This document shows, in pieces, positions 46,989-58,883 of a DNA stretch of 64,000 nucleotides. The position numbers and the translations under genes are program-made. This stretch comes from Bactrocera neohumeralis (Eukaryota; Arthropoda; Insecta; Diptera; Tephritidae). How positions within the stretch are numbered: position 1 is the first letter of the stretch; every line of letters starts with the position of its first letter. The stretch spans positions 68,387,528-68,451,527 of the forward strand of contig NC_065921.1 in assembly GCF_024586455.1 (NCBI RefSeq), written 5' to 3'. The notes below the pieces were generated by a model that saw only the letters and a program-made list of their open reading frames with translations, was not told the origin of the DNA and made no database searches.

Positions 46989-47631
46989 TAAGTTAACTTT
47001 AGTTTAGCATAAAATCTTGTTAAAAAACTTAAAAAGAACATAGAATTTTGCTTTGGTCAATTTAGATTTTGTGTTTTTTCCAATTTGGGCTTCAAAGTAA
47101 TACTCTTCAAGGCTTATTGGAAATAGCTGTCGTCAAAAAAATATTGCTCTATTAAAACAATTATCCAAAACTGAGAGCATGATGCTTTGGAGAGCAAAGG
47201 AAGGCCGAAGTTTAAAAATAAATATATTGGGTTGAATGCTCGCTCTGCTAAAAACGTAATAAGAAAGAGTAGTTGTGAACAACAAAAAAGGCCACAAAAA
47301 TATAACTTCATAACAACAATATAAGCGTTCCAATTTATTAATTTAGATTTTTGAGGATCGGTATATAGCAAAATTTCGGTAAGGAAATTCGAAATTTTCA
47401 TATTCTTTTAAGTGTTAAAATACTTAAAGCTAATAATATTTTTTTATTAGTTGAAATTGAGAAATTAATGAAATCTCAGAGTATTAATGAACTAATTTTT
47501 ACCGAAAAATTTTGCTGACATGTCTTATGTTTTAATATTCATTAAGCTCCTGTTGAACTATAAAATACTTATAGACAAAAAATGTGTCAGTTTCTAAAAT
47601 ACTGGTTTCAAGTTTTTCAAAGTCCTTTTTT
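46989..47631. other. Intronic non-coding sequence
   Basis: AT-rich with no recognised element. Confidence 0.45.
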
Positions 47632-47975
47632 ATACTCTTGCAACATGTTTCTACAGAGTATAATAGTTTTGTTCACCTAACGGTTCTATGTATATTCTAT
47701 AACTAAGCGAGGCTCATATATACGATATATATATCAGGAAGACGAGAAAAGTGAAATCTATCTAAGTGTCTGTCTGTCCGACCGTTGGTGGAAGTTGTAA
47801 CTTGAGTAGAAATTAGGATATTTTTATGAAACTTGGTAGACAAGAAACATGTCATCGCACCATAAGAAGTTTGGTTTTGTAGCTGAGCGTAATCGGACCA
47901 CTGTAACGTCCACAAAACATCATTAAACGAACACGTATAAAGAGACCTAACTAAGCCGTAAATTAAGATAAAAAA
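47632..47975 (-). repeat. 3' part of the GGGCGTGGC repeat family
   Basis: On the minus strand it ends with GAACAAAACTATTATACTCT and the terminal hairpin AACATGTTGC with GAGAGT-like flank, as in the full copies. A fragment of the same family's 5' end lies at 48955-49012 in the same orientation, so the two may be one copy split by other sequence, including the RTE piece at 48085. Confidence 0.7.
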
Positions 47976-48084
47976 CATAAATGTGGCACAACGATTCACA
48001 ATCAGGAGGGACAGGTAGGGAGAGTATGAATATCTTAAACAAATTTTTAATTTTACGGAAAATATCTTATAATAGTGTGAAAAC

Positions 48085-48575
48085 TGGTGAAATCAAACGA
48101 CGGTTTTTTAAAAAGGAGCGCAAACTCGGCGTGGAATTCGTGGTGGGAGAGGAGAAAGACTCCGTCGCCGAATACTGGCGTTCACCCCGATAGATCGTTC
48201 AATCCGCCTCAAAGCGCAGTTCTTCAACATATTGCTGATTTGCGCCCACGCACCGACGGACGAGAAAGACGATGTGACCAAAGATGTCTTCTATGAGCGC
48301 TTGGAGCACACGTATGAGAGCTGCCATGAACAAAAATTAAGAAATAGGATGCGGCTGATCGACTGTAGTACTAGATTGCAGCATAGAAAAATTCACCAAG
48401 CTACCTGGTTGTCTCCGGTTCGAAAAACCACCAATCACATCGATCATGTTATGATAGACGGAAGACACGTATCCAGTGTTTTAGACGTGCGTACGCACCG
48501 AGGTCCTAACATTGACTCGGTTCACTATTTTGTTGCAACCAAGATGACGTTTTTTTTAAAAACCCCTAGGACCCC
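48085..48575 (+). mobile_element. RTE-like LINE, endonuclease fragment with internal deletion
   Basis: The plus strand encodes ERKLGVEFVVGEE near 48115, then, after a frame change, LICAHAPTDEKDDVTKDVFY at 48235, and jumps from SCHEQK to RMRLIDCSTRLQHRKIHQAT, losing the GDFNA block. It ends with HIDHVMIDGRHVSSVLDVRT and HRGPNIDSVHYFVATK near 48540. It retains the stretch missing from the 36-39 kb copy at 38730. Confidence 0.85.
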
Positions 48576-48954
48576 CAGTGCCTATAGTTAAACTTTTACC
48601 GATTTGAAGTTTGGAAAGAATTCTTTCTTGATAATAGTATAACAGAGAGCAAAAAGTAGGCTGAATTGGGTCAATACGGGAAGTATTAAGCCCCTATATG
48701 ACTAATATACAAATTGTTGAAGTTTCGGGGGTTTTTATACCGTGTATATAATAACAGTGCATGTGAAGTACCTTAATGAAATCCAGAGAGCAATTTTTTG
48801 GCATGTATTAGTGACTAAAATAGATAATAATAGACAATTTTCGCTTCGATTGTAATCCATTCACGATATCGTTGAAGAATGAAATTGAAACCTTTTGCAA
48901 CATTTTCCAATATTGCCAACTCCTGAAGGTATTTAGCCGGCTGTGAACAGTGCC
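48576..48954. other. Intronic non-coding sequence
   Basis: No recognised element. Some words here (TTTGGAAAGAATTC, CTTGATAATAG) resemble 53100-53140, hinting at an old shared repeat, but the match is weak. Confidence 0.35.
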
Positions 48955-49012
48955 AGTTGCAGGAGTATAAAATGTTCGGTTACACCCGAAATTTGCTCTT
49001 CCTCACTTGTTT
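48955..49012 (-). repeat. 5'-end fragment of the GGGCGTGGC repeat family
   Basis: GAGTATAAAATGTTCGGTTA, then CACCCGAAATTTGCTCTTCC, is the reverse complement of the first 55 bp of the family unit at 1972. Confidence 0.7.
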
Positions 49013-50003
49013 ACAAATGATATTTGAAGTCAAAAAATTATGGTTAAAATCACAAAACTGCATTTTCTTAGATTTCGGTTCAAAGTTCTTTTTCTTGTTA
49101 CTAGCATATACCCATTTAGGTGAATCTATCGCAATTGTACGAACACATGAAATTCACAAAAAAAGCTAAAGAAAAATTTTCATGTTATCTGATCTTTTCA
49201 CAACCAAGATGCACTTAAGTTAGTAACAAATTATGTGGAGACGAATTTTAAGTAAAAACCTATGTACACATTAGATCTGGTCCATTTTTTTATAAAATCG
49301 CGTATGCAGGTAATGTTCTACGGCTCATTCCAAACAACTTTGCTTATGAGTTTATGAGTCTCAAACAAGTTTTAAGACAGCGATTTTTAAGGCGAAGTTT
49401 AAAAAGTCTGAATAATCGGTTGTATGAGAGATATGCGATATAAATAATCAAGAAAACATCAAAATACACCTACGTATTAAATTCATTCGGTTATCTTAAA
49501 AACTGACGAACAAACGTCGTAAAAATCGCTGGTTCGAAACCACTTTTAGACCCATAATCTCTTAAGCTGTTCACAATGGTCCGTAGAATTTTTTCCGCGA
49601 AGTATTCCTCTTTTTTAGCTTCCTGTAAATCAACTCGCTCTAATACATATACTTCGCATGCTTTTCACATCTTACTTACTTGGCTTACTTTCAAACTAAT
49701 CCCAAATTTTTCTCCTTTCCATCTTCACTGAATATTTCATACCCTTTCTGCATATTTAAATGAAATATGATATCTTCAACTATCTCACCAATCTAATTTC
49801 CTTTTCACCAATTCACAAGCACTCACATATTTCCACCTTTCACAGCACTTGACCTCCTTGCACACATTTCCGGTTCTTCTTAAATCCGAGCGATATTTAA
49901 CTTGCTACTTTTTGCTTGTTTGCGTGTGTTCTAGTCAATCACCAACCTCTTATATGCTTCCTTTTATCTTCCTATTTGATTTGTTTATTTTCGCTCATTA
50001 CAG
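49013..50003. other. End of the 4.2-kb Cbp53E intron
   Basis: No mobile element is recognised. The last 350 bp are rich in TTTC/CTTT words and end in the acceptor CATTACAG at 49996-50003. Confidence 0.6.
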
Positions 50004-50049
50004 ATTGCTTCCGGTAAAAGAGAATTTCCTCTGTCGGCAGGTTTTCAAG
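50004..50049 (+). CDS. Cbp53E: Cbp53E (calbindin-32) internal small exon, 46 bp
   Basis: The first base A completes the lysine codon begun at 45851-45852. The exon then encodes LLPVKENFLCRQVFK, the helix after the fourth EF-hand loop and a repeat of the LLPMEENFLLLF pattern found in the exon at 16655. The donor GTAAGT starts at 50050 and the acceptor CATTACAG ends at 50003; the downstream junction is phase 0. Together with the 45797 exon it gives 34 codons. The next expected segment, with EF-hands five and six and the C-terminus, was not found in the remaining 14 kb. Confidence 0.96.
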
Positions 50050-50953
50050 GTAAGTGCTGGACTTAAATATACATTTGCGTTTACTTGCGTCCCTTCGAAG
50101 CCACTGAACCCTTCTAATTTCAATTACTATCGTTAATACACATACAAAAACCTTTACATTTATGTATGTATATAGAAGAAGATTTGAAGTAAGAATAAAG
50201 ACAAAATAAGAAAATGGAAGTCAAAATTAAATTCTTAGGTATACTCATACGATAAATGTATGTATGTACACATATAAAAATATTGAAAAAATAGTGAGGT
50301 ATTTTTAGAAAAGCAGCAGTGCAAATGTTGCATGAAATCGTTTCGATAATCAGAGATATGGATTTTGTGTAAATTTAATTATATAAAAGCTATTTGAGAA
50401 CATAGCAAAGAGTTTATTTTAAGTAATTGACTGTGATTGTCTAAGCAAATGATATGACTAAGCTTAATTACTTAAGTAAATATTTTAAATATCGTTTTGC
50501 TATCATCTCTAATATAATTTAATGACTTCAGTGTTAGCGCAATCTTTTGTTTAAATTTTCTTTTGCAATCATACTTTTTAAGTTTGAGTGCATTGCTGCG
50601 AGCATGCTTCCGAAAATTAAACAACAAATAGCTTATTCGCACAGTTTTATCTAAACTCTCCCAACAGCTTACTTTTATATTTATTTTTCTAAAAGACACT
50701 ATAGATATTTTATTACATTGTGCTTGAAAAATAATATTGTATGCATAGAAGTGAAAAGATAATGAAAAAGCGTATAAAATATATTTATTAACAATTATTT
50801 AGGAGATTTTAAATTTTAAATGAATTTTAAGGTAGATTATTTCGACCCAAGCACATCCTTCGTAATATAGCGTAGAGGTTCAGATTTATCCTCATAACAT
50901 TATCATATAGTAGTTATCATATGAAACGTACATAATATCTGAAAAAGAGGATG
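50050..50953. other. Downstream Cbp53E intron, AT-rich
   Basis: Opens with the consensus donor GTAAGT. No exon or element recognised. Confidence 0.5.
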
Positions 50954-51490
50954 TAATACCATGTTCAGACCGACACTTAATCACACGATTTCGGCTGTTG
51001 AATGGATTATCCCACTAATCTTAAAAATTTATCAAGATTTCGCCATACAAAAATGACAGTTCCAAATCACTTCATTGAAATGATTTCAAACTGATCCACG
51101 CTAAATCTCTCTGTGCGACTCTGATTTTGCGCAATCTACTTGTCAACACTGGAAATCTGTTACATTATCACAGCTGATTTAGACACTACAAAGGGGGAAA
51201 AACGTAAACAAACAAATTTTTTTAAAGCAATGAATCGAATTTCACCTGAAAATCGACTTAACAAATGAAAAAATGCATCCATTATTTCTATTATTTGGAA
51301 AATATTAAAAAAAGACGGCTTTTATTTGAAAATACTATATGACAATCTTTCCTTTTGATAAATATTAAGCGATGTGAATTCTTGAATGACAATAACAGCT
51401 GTTTTTTGATCTTTCTAACGGCAGTGAGAACACTCTTGGGTTATGAAATGTAATCTAATCTTTTAAATTTTCGGTCTGAACATGGTATAA
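50954..51490. mobile_element. Harbinger-like MITE with 17-18 bp terminal inverted repeats
   Basis: The ends TACCATGTTCAGACCGA (from 50957) and TCGGTCTGAACATGGTA (to 51487) are perfect inverted repeats. Each side is flanked by TAA (50954-50956 and 51488-51490), the 3-bp target preferred by PIF/Harbinger elements. The 531-bp body is AT-rich, encodes nothing and was not seen elsewhere in the window. The superfamily is inferred from the TAA duplication alone. Confidence 0.82.
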
Positions 51491-53169
51491 GCTTCAAACA
51501 GCAGTAATTAGTAATCTTGTTCTTATTTGGTGTGCAACTACGCTACACTATAACTTTATATATTCCACTTGCGCCAGAATGTAGGCTACGTTTCATTCAA
51601 TGTATGTAACTGATGCTAAGTATAAAGTGAACGTTTCTAACTAAAGTCGTGGCTGGTTGCCTTTTCTTATTTAAGCATTTCTGAACTAAATAGTAATAAA
51701 ATATGCATGTAACGCGCATCAGCTGATTATTTACACTCATTTAAGGGTAGAAATTCACATATGTTCCTATCAAGAAACGAAAAAGATAGAAAGTGTATGC
51801 TTGTTAAGCTCTTTATATTGATTGCTATATACTTAAATATATATAATTTAATATACAATTATTTATTTCATCTATTCTATCATCTGGCATATACTTTTGC
51901 GATATGCCTTTCGTTTGCTAATCTTTTAATGTCTATGAAATATTTCTAATTCTTAGGAAAGTTTTCTTCTCTGCAACTTATTGGCAAAAGTTGCCTACAT
52001 TTGTGACATTGATAGACACAAGCTTTGTGAGATATTTTTCATTAAACCGAATACTTCTTAAAAATAAGTAACAAAATATGCCAATGTGCTTTGGAGAAAA
52101 TTTCCGCCCAAGTTTCTGTTGCATTTCAATGAAGAAAGTTGCTGATAGTAGCGAAAACTTTCACAGACCGAAAGCTCGAATTCATATACATACTTGTATA
52201 TGAACTTTGCTAAGCTTGTGTAGTTTTAGTTTGTCGAAAGTGGCTACTTTTTAATGTTTTTCTAGGATACTATGGTAAATAAATTTTTTTTTAATTTTTT
52301 TAATTTTTTCAATTTTTATTTCGAAGACTTGCAAACAAATTTGAACAATAAACATTTTATTTGAAATAAGAATAAAACTTAGCGTCCTTATCAATGAAAT
52401 ATAATTAAATATACTGTCCACTAAGACGGTATTCTATAAAAAAGCAAATATAGAAATCAAAATCAAAATATTCAGAAAGAAAAAAACACGAAAAGGTCGG
52501 CAATGAAAGTGTGTAAAAGAAAGAAAAAAATAATTAAAATAAATAATAAAAGGTGTTTCATTAAAAATAAAGGTGAAAATATAAACTGCATGAAGTACAC
52601 TCCACATAAATATAATAATGCAAAAGTCAAACAAGTCGGAAAAGGGTCAAAGACAAAGCCAAAAAAGCAAGAAGAATGCAAATGAATAAATTTAGGTTGG
52701 AAAGGGTCAAAAGAAAAATGAAAAAAAAGAAAAGAGGAAGCTTAGAGTTTTGAAGAGTTCAAATAAATTTTACATTCGTGATGTCATATAATTCAAAAAC
52801 TTTACTTCAAAGGAAAAATATTTTGAGAACGGCAGTTATATGTATAAGGGAATATGATTTGTTTTAAATTTCACTTTATTATATTTTCATAATTATACTT
52901 TTTTTTTGGTATTTGGAGTGATTGTATTTAACAATCAACCATATAACACAATTTTAAATTACATTGGATTCTGTTTCTTTCCTGTGTACAAACCAAGAAG
53001 CAATTAAAATAACGGAGTAAAGCCTGATGCCTTTCAAGTATGCCACCCTATGACCAAAAATTGTGTAAATGAATATTGGTCAATATGGGAGATGTATAAT
53101 TGAAACTTGGAGAGAATACATTCCTGATAATAGAAACTGAGCATCACTAGCCTCTATATACCTAATCGC
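51491..53169. other. AT-rich intronic sequence
   Basis: No exon or element recognised. The stretch 52270-52760 is very A- or T-rich, with open frames on both strands that are low complexity and not supported as genes. Confidence 0.45.
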
Positions 53170-53650
53170 TGTCAAAAATTGGCGCTGATAGTTCTAGTTT
53201 TATTCGTCGCATCGGGTCATGCTATACCTTTTTGGAAAGCTCATTTCACGCGCTAACACGTGTTTGATTGATTGTCGTTTCTTTTAAGTCGTTCGGGAGT
53301 TATAGCGTCGCAAACATGGAGCAAAATAAAGAGAAAATACGGCATATTTTACAGTACTACTACGATAAAGGCAAAAATGCATCTGAAGCCGCCAATAAAA
53401 TTTGTGCAGTTTATGGAGCCGATACAGTTTCCATATCCACCACACAACGATGGTTTCAACGTTTTCGGTATGGTGTAGAGGTGGTCGAAGATGCGCCACG
53501 CTAAAATCGCTGAATCGGTCGAAAGAGACCGGCATATTAGCAGCGATAGCATCGGTCAAGAGCTGGGCATGATTCATCAAAAATTCATTTCAATTTCTAT
53601 TTCAATAAAAAAAAAAAATCAATAAAAATACCGCAAGACTTTTTTGACAA
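53170..53650 (+). mobile_element. Internally deleted mariner (MITE-like), copy 1
   Basis: From 53316 the plus strand encodes the N-terminal part of a mariner transposase: MEQNKEKIRHILQYYYDKGK, NASEAANKICAVYG, STTQRWFQRFRYG, and in a second frame the SIGQELGM region near 53560. It then jumps straight to the 3' end, AATACCGCAAGACTTTTTTG. All catalytic residues are deleted. The left terminal repeat is internally shortened to TGTCAAAAA. The same deletion junction, GGGCATGA(T/G)TCATCAAAAA, occurs in the copy at 60453-60986. Confidence 0.9.
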
Positions 53651-53689
53651 CCCATTCTAAAGATTTTCGAACTTGCGGGTGACTTCATA

Positions 53690-54290
53690 CCCCAGATATC
53701 GGCCAATAGATGAGTTTTTTGCACGTTAATGACGTCGAGCAATGAAACCCATGGTATGTGCTCAAAAGTAACCGGCTATCTCTCAGACTTTACTCGCTTC
53801 CTCGCTGCACGGAACTTAACACTCTCCACCACTAAATCCACAGCGACCATATTCACAAACTGGACGAGGAAGTACAGACTTTACCATAATATTGCAGTCG
53901 ATGGCGTTAAGACTCTGACTGTCAATAACTCTAAAATTTTAGGTATTACTTTCGACAGTCTGTGCCCCTTCACTTCCAATACGATCGCGATTATCGCTAC
54001 AGAGCCGCAACAAAATCCTGAAGTCGCTAGCCGGCAGGCCGCGTGGGACAAAGAAACGTTGCTGGCAACATACAAAGCAATCGGCCGACCGGTTCTTAAC
54101 TATGCCGCACCAGTATGGTCGCCTGGTTGTAGTGAAACGCAGACGATAAAGCTCCAAACTTCTCAGAACACTGCACTCCAGACTCCGGGCAGGATGCCTC
54201 GGGTGAAAATTCTTCCTAGATACCGCACAACTAAAAGGCCTATATACTTGAAAATATTACGTCGGCTTTAATTCTTACAAGTTGCAAGGC
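53690..54290 (+). mobile_element. Jockey-like LINE, C-terminal RT fragment
   Basis: The 180-codon open stretch 53729-54271 encodes the region after the YADD motif of a non-LTR reverse transcriptase: LSDFTRFLAARNLTLSTTKS, IAVDGVKTLTVNNSKILGIT, WDKETLLATYKAIGRPVLNY and AAPVWSPGCSETQ. YADD and the endonuclease are absent. It is joined on the right to a GGGCGTGGC-family end (54295-54340). The clade is uncertain; Jockey-superfamily fits best. Confidence 0.82.
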
Positions 54291-54294
54291 TATG

Positions 54295-54340
54295 AAATAA
54301 TTGGTTATACCCGAACTTAGCCGTTCCTTATTTGTTTCAT
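54295..54340 (-). repeat. Tiny 5'-end fragment of the GGGCGTGGC repeat family
   Basis: GGTTATACCCGAACTTAGCC, then GTTCCTTATTTGTTT, is the reverse complement of the family's first 35 bp with a few changes. Confidence 0.6.
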
Positions 54341-56011
54341 TTTAAATATGGTGCTGTCATACCACAGCGCACAGGTTGGTCGTATTTGTGTTTAATTTGA
54401 AGATGAATAGTTTGTGCTAAAAGAGTGTCGGAAAGTCGCCATATTTCCAAAAATAATATTTATGCTCCAAATTAGCGAAATATGATTTGGTCTGGGTTCT
54501 CATACTTACTCCAAACAAGTGCGGAAACTTTCCGCTGTCAGCTTTCCACATCGTGCTTCAATACCATTACTTCCCAATTTAATTGCAAACGAATCATGTA
54601 ATTTCCAACTGCATTGGCGCAAAAAAATTCCACATTCCTAATCTCTTCACTATTAACACTTCCTTAATTTGAAAATTTATTAGCTTTTTATACATACCAA
54701 GCCATACATCACATCACACGCTATACACGATAAACACACAGCATGCTTGACTCGATTTTGCTAAGCTGTAAAAGCACTTAGCCGCCAGCGAAAGCTGACC
54801 AACAATTTTAACCCTCTTCGCTCGCGCCCATACACTCAGTGTCCTTTCTATTTACCATTTATTTTTTGTTGCTGTGTACTTTTAAAATTTAGAGTGTCTT
54901 TCCTACACTTGACCTGTGCTGTTAGCTTACAGTTAAGCGCTATTTGAGAGAGACAAAAAAAAAAAGGAAACACGGAAATACAGAAAAACGGGCGGGCAAT
55001 AAATTTGATATACACAAGACAGTGGTTTTCCATTAGTGTGTTGCCAGCCAGTGTTACCCATTTCGCATAACGTACATGACCATTAAATTTTATTTCAATT
55101 TGCTGCGCAGCGCTGCTGGTGAAAGTTCGCTAAACTCGACTTTACAATTTCACTACTTTAACGGTAAGAGTGTTATTAAATTTTTTACGTTTCCACATCG
55201 TCAATATAGCAATTATTCATGCATACTTTGGACTATTCGTGCTTTCACTTCACATTCGTTTTACTACAAGCACAAAAAACGTAGCATACATTCAGGCTAC
55301 CGTACACTGTGCATTACAACTTTACGCAAATTTTTGCAATTATAATGAATTTTATGCGCAATGCGGAACTTTTTTTCCTCTACTTCAATACGCGTTGCAG
55401 CGTTTTTGCGTTTTTCATACGCATATGCTTACGGTTTTTAACAGCTGTTAAGCGTTGCAATAAAGGGAATTATTGAATGCCATTATAGTTGAACTTTTTT
55501 ATGGAAATTATACGTTAAGGCACGTAATGGAGTAGGCAAATGTGCATAATATACATATTTAGTATGTGTGTGTCTATTTGTGTAATTTGCAATTATATGT
55601 GTTGGTTATGGAGAATACAGCAATTAAGTTGTAAAGGCGTGATACAGCTTAAGTGATTGTTAGTAATGCTCATATGTGGGAGGTAATTTTGAAGTTTGAC
55701 TTTAGTCAAGCAGAGTTATATAAAAGGTACTTCTTGTTTGGTAGTGCAATAATTCCTTAAATCAAGTTATTTTAATTAATGATAATAAAATTATACGAGG
55801 AAAGTTTACTGTGAAATAAAATCATTTTTATAATTTTATCAAAAATTAATGGTTGATTTCATAGGCAGAAAAAAGTGGGTGGACATATAATTTTCGTAGA
55901 AATTTTATATTTTTTTGAAGTATAATAATTTTTAGCTGTGCATCTTTTGTAAACTTGCAGATTACTTTAAAATGTTTAATCAAGCAGGAGTAAATTCATA
56001 AACTCAGACTT
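54341..56011. other. Non-coding sequence
   Basis: No exon with similarity to the missing calbindin C-terminus and no mobile element was recognised. Open frames at 55076-55450 overlap each other and look like chance. Confidence 0.45.
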
Positions 56012-56714
56012 TTAAGGGGTTACACGGGTTTCCTCGTTTAAAAAACAGCATTTTTTTCTCATATAAAAAATTAAATATTTTTTTAGAATTTTTTGTTGTT
56101 ACAAACATAGACTATTAACAATAAAACTCTGAAATTTTTGGAAAAAAATATTTTAAACTCGGCCATTGTGAGGCCATTTACGGTGACCTCTCGGAAAAAA
56201 GATGCGCACGCGTTGGCAGGATAACACCTTACAGGATCATCTAAAGTGAAAAAATGCGTGTTTTAGTTAAAACCTTAACTTAGAACTTGGACGAAGGAAA
56301 AAAACTGAAAATTAGATTTTTGGTAGCCATTTATACAGAAACATGAAATTTCGGTAAACATTTCTCCGGATTTTTTTTCAAATAGTTGTAATCGAAAAAA
56401 AATCCTTCGTTCATGTCTTTAAAAATTGTATCTCAAAGACCAGTGTAAATTTTCATCAAGATCGGTTGAGTAGTTATCGAGAAATCTTGCCGCCAACAGA
56501 CTTCAAAAAAGATAGTTTCGAGAAAAACGTGTTTAAAGACGGCGTACTTAGCCTAGGTAGCCTCGAGCGCTCAAGTTCTCAAGGCTGTATTTCCAAAATT
56601 ATTGCCCCAATCAACTTGAAAATTTAGGACAATATTCTAGAAGTATTGCAGAATTTAATAAGATAATAAAAAAAATCGATTATTTGAAACTCGTAAACTC
56701 ATGTAACCCCTTAA
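56012..56714 (+). mobile_element. TTAA-flanked MITE, family 1, second copy
   Basis: TTAA at 56012-56015, body GGGGTTACACGGGTTTCC to CATGTAACCCC at 56710, TTAA at 56711-56714. It aligns along its length with 22726-23396. The terminal repeats here (GGGGTTACA with TGTAACCCC) are better preserved than in the first copy. No protein. Confidence 0.88.
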
Positions 56715-56799
56715 TAGCGGTTTCTGGTTAGGCGACATACGGACTTATATCTTTGAAATTTTTTTTGAAAGGAACTACTGTACATCGTTTTGCTTTTTA

Positions 56800-57830
56800 T
56801 TCTTTTGCTAACGAGAGTATTATAGTTTTGTTCACATAACGGTTGTTTGTAAGTCCTAAAACTAAAAGAGTCAGATATAGGGTTATAGATATATACAAAA
56901 GTGATCAGGGCGACGAGTAGACGGAAATCCGGATGTCTTTGTGTTTGTCCGTCCGTTGTCAATTTAAAAGTAAAAATTGAATATCATATTCGGTACACGT
57001 ATTCCTTGGCTCCATAAGAAGGTTATTCGAAGATGGGCAAACAACTGCCACGCCCACAAAATGGCGGAAACCGAAAACCTATAAAGTGTCATAACTAAGC
57101 CATAAATAAAGATATTAAAGTGAAATTTGGCACAAGGGATCGCATTAGGGAGGGGCAATTTGGACGTAATTTTTTTGGAAAAGTGGGCGTGGCCCCGCCC
57201 CTACAAAGTTTTTTGTACATATCTCGGAAACTACTATAGCTATGTCTACCAAACTCTACAGAGTCGTTTTCTTCAGGTATTTCCACATACAGTTCAAAAA
57301 TGGAAGAAATCGGATAATAACCACGCCCACCTCCCATACAAAGGTTATGTTCAAAATCACTAAAAGTGCGTTAACCGACTAACAAAAAACGTCAGAAACA
57401 CTAAATTTTACGGAAGTAATTGCAGAAGGAAGCTGCACCCAGGCTTTTTTTAAAAATTGAAAATGGGCGTGGCGCCGCCCACTTATGGACCAAAAACCAT
57501 ATCTCAGGAACTACTAGACCGATTTCAATGAAATTCGGTATATAATGTTTTCTTAACACCCTGATGACATGTACGAAATATGGCTGAAATCGGTTCACAA
57601 CCACGCCTTCTTCCAATATAAAGCTATTTTGAATTCCATCTGATGCCTTCTTTGTATAATACGAGTATAAACATTAGGAACCAATGATGATAGCGGAATA
57701 AAACTTTACACAAATACGGTATTTGAAAAATATGTAAATGACGGATAATGAAATCTCGATTATCACTTTACCATGCGAGAGTATAAAATGTTCGGTGACA
57801 CCCGAACTTAGCCCTTCCTTACTTGTTATT
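56800..57830 (-). repeat. Full-length copy of the GGGCGTGGC repeat family
   Basis: Reverse orientation of the unit at 1972-3078, starting (minus strand) at AACAAGTAAGGAAGGGC and running through the GTTCGGGTGTCACCGAAC hairpin, the GGGCGTGGC and GCCACGCCC blocks, and a short GGAC tract at about 56950, to the AACCGTTATGTGAACAAAAC block at 56830. The last hairpin is decayed to CTCTCGTTAGCAAAAG. Comparing it with the 1972 copy defines the family consensus. Confidence 0.87.
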
Positions 57831-58204
57831 CTTTATCTTTCTGTTTCGTTCGAATTAGCTTAAAGTGTAATCCTCCAGTATAAGGAAAGCAATGACGGAA
57901 ATTTCTTTTAAATGTTTGTTTTCAATTTAAAAAGTACGAAATCAATATTCGAGACTCTACTCGCAAAATTATGCTGCACACAACGAGCTGAATCCTTAGA
58001 AATTGGACGTAGTTGGCCGATTTTATGTAATGGTGACAATACAGCTCTTGACAATTATATCGAGATCACTTTTATCACAACTGCGTAACCTTGCATGTTC
58101 TAAGCAACTTACTTCGAATATGGATGGTACAGAAATTCTATAGTCCTTTTAGTTCCTTTGGAAACTAATTTTCTTATGTTTACAGTAGTATTCGTATCAA
58201 ACAT
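57831..58204. other. Non-coding spacer
   Basis: No element recognised. Confidence 0.4.
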
Positions 58205-58883
58205 TTAAGGGGTTATATCTATACAGTTAGAAGGCCAAGAAAAAGCTAATTTTCTAGAATCATTTATTAAATTTATTGATCCAAAAATGTGTACACATAT
58301 TATGATATCTTTTAACTGTATTTTGAGACTTAATATTAGTAAAAATTGTTGTTTGGAAAGTAACCACAGCTGATCTCCGGAGCTCCTCTCAAAAAAGACG
58401 TTTTGCGGTGACCATATATCTATATCTTTGAACTGGTTCCACTGAAATTAAAAACCAAACAGATTTTGTTGAAGTAATGTTAAATCTTGTAATTAATCGA
58501 AGGAATAAGCAAAGAAAATTTTTGGAGAAAATAGCATCTTCTAAAAAAAAAATCGAATTTTGATCAAAAATTCGGCCTTAAATTGTTTATAAAAAAATTA
58601 TCGGTGAGAAAAAATCTTCAATTAATTACTAAAAATATATTTAAGAAGCTTGTGTTGAAAATTTGACTAATCAGACTTTTAATCAGTTTAGCGCGTTTAA
58701 AATTTGGCCTTGTACTTCCAAGCACTCTGAAACGCCTTTTCAAATTTGCGTGTAACTTCGAAAATATTTACCGGCACGATATACAATTTTGTGTGTGTAT
58801 TCTTAAATACTTATACATTAAGAAAATAAATTAGAAATTAAAATTCGATGTTTTGAAAATTCTAACCATATATAAGCCCTTAA
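58205..58883 (+). mobile_element. TTAA-flanked MITE, family 2, full copy
   Basis: TTAA at 58205-58208, body starting GGGGTTATATCTATACAG, end TATATAAGCCC, TTAA at 58880-58883. The two ends are imperfect inverted repeats over about 20 bp (GGGGTTATAT against ATATAAGCCC, then AGTTAGAA against TTCTAAC). Its right 450 bp match the truncated copy at 11875-12402. No protein. Confidence 0.82.

Noticed and set aside
52434..52685. Small basic protein or membrane protein frames at 52.4-52.7 kb
   Set aside because: The stretch is a purine-rich strand opposite a pyrimidine-rich strand; Lys-rich and Phe-rich translations on either strand follow from base composition.
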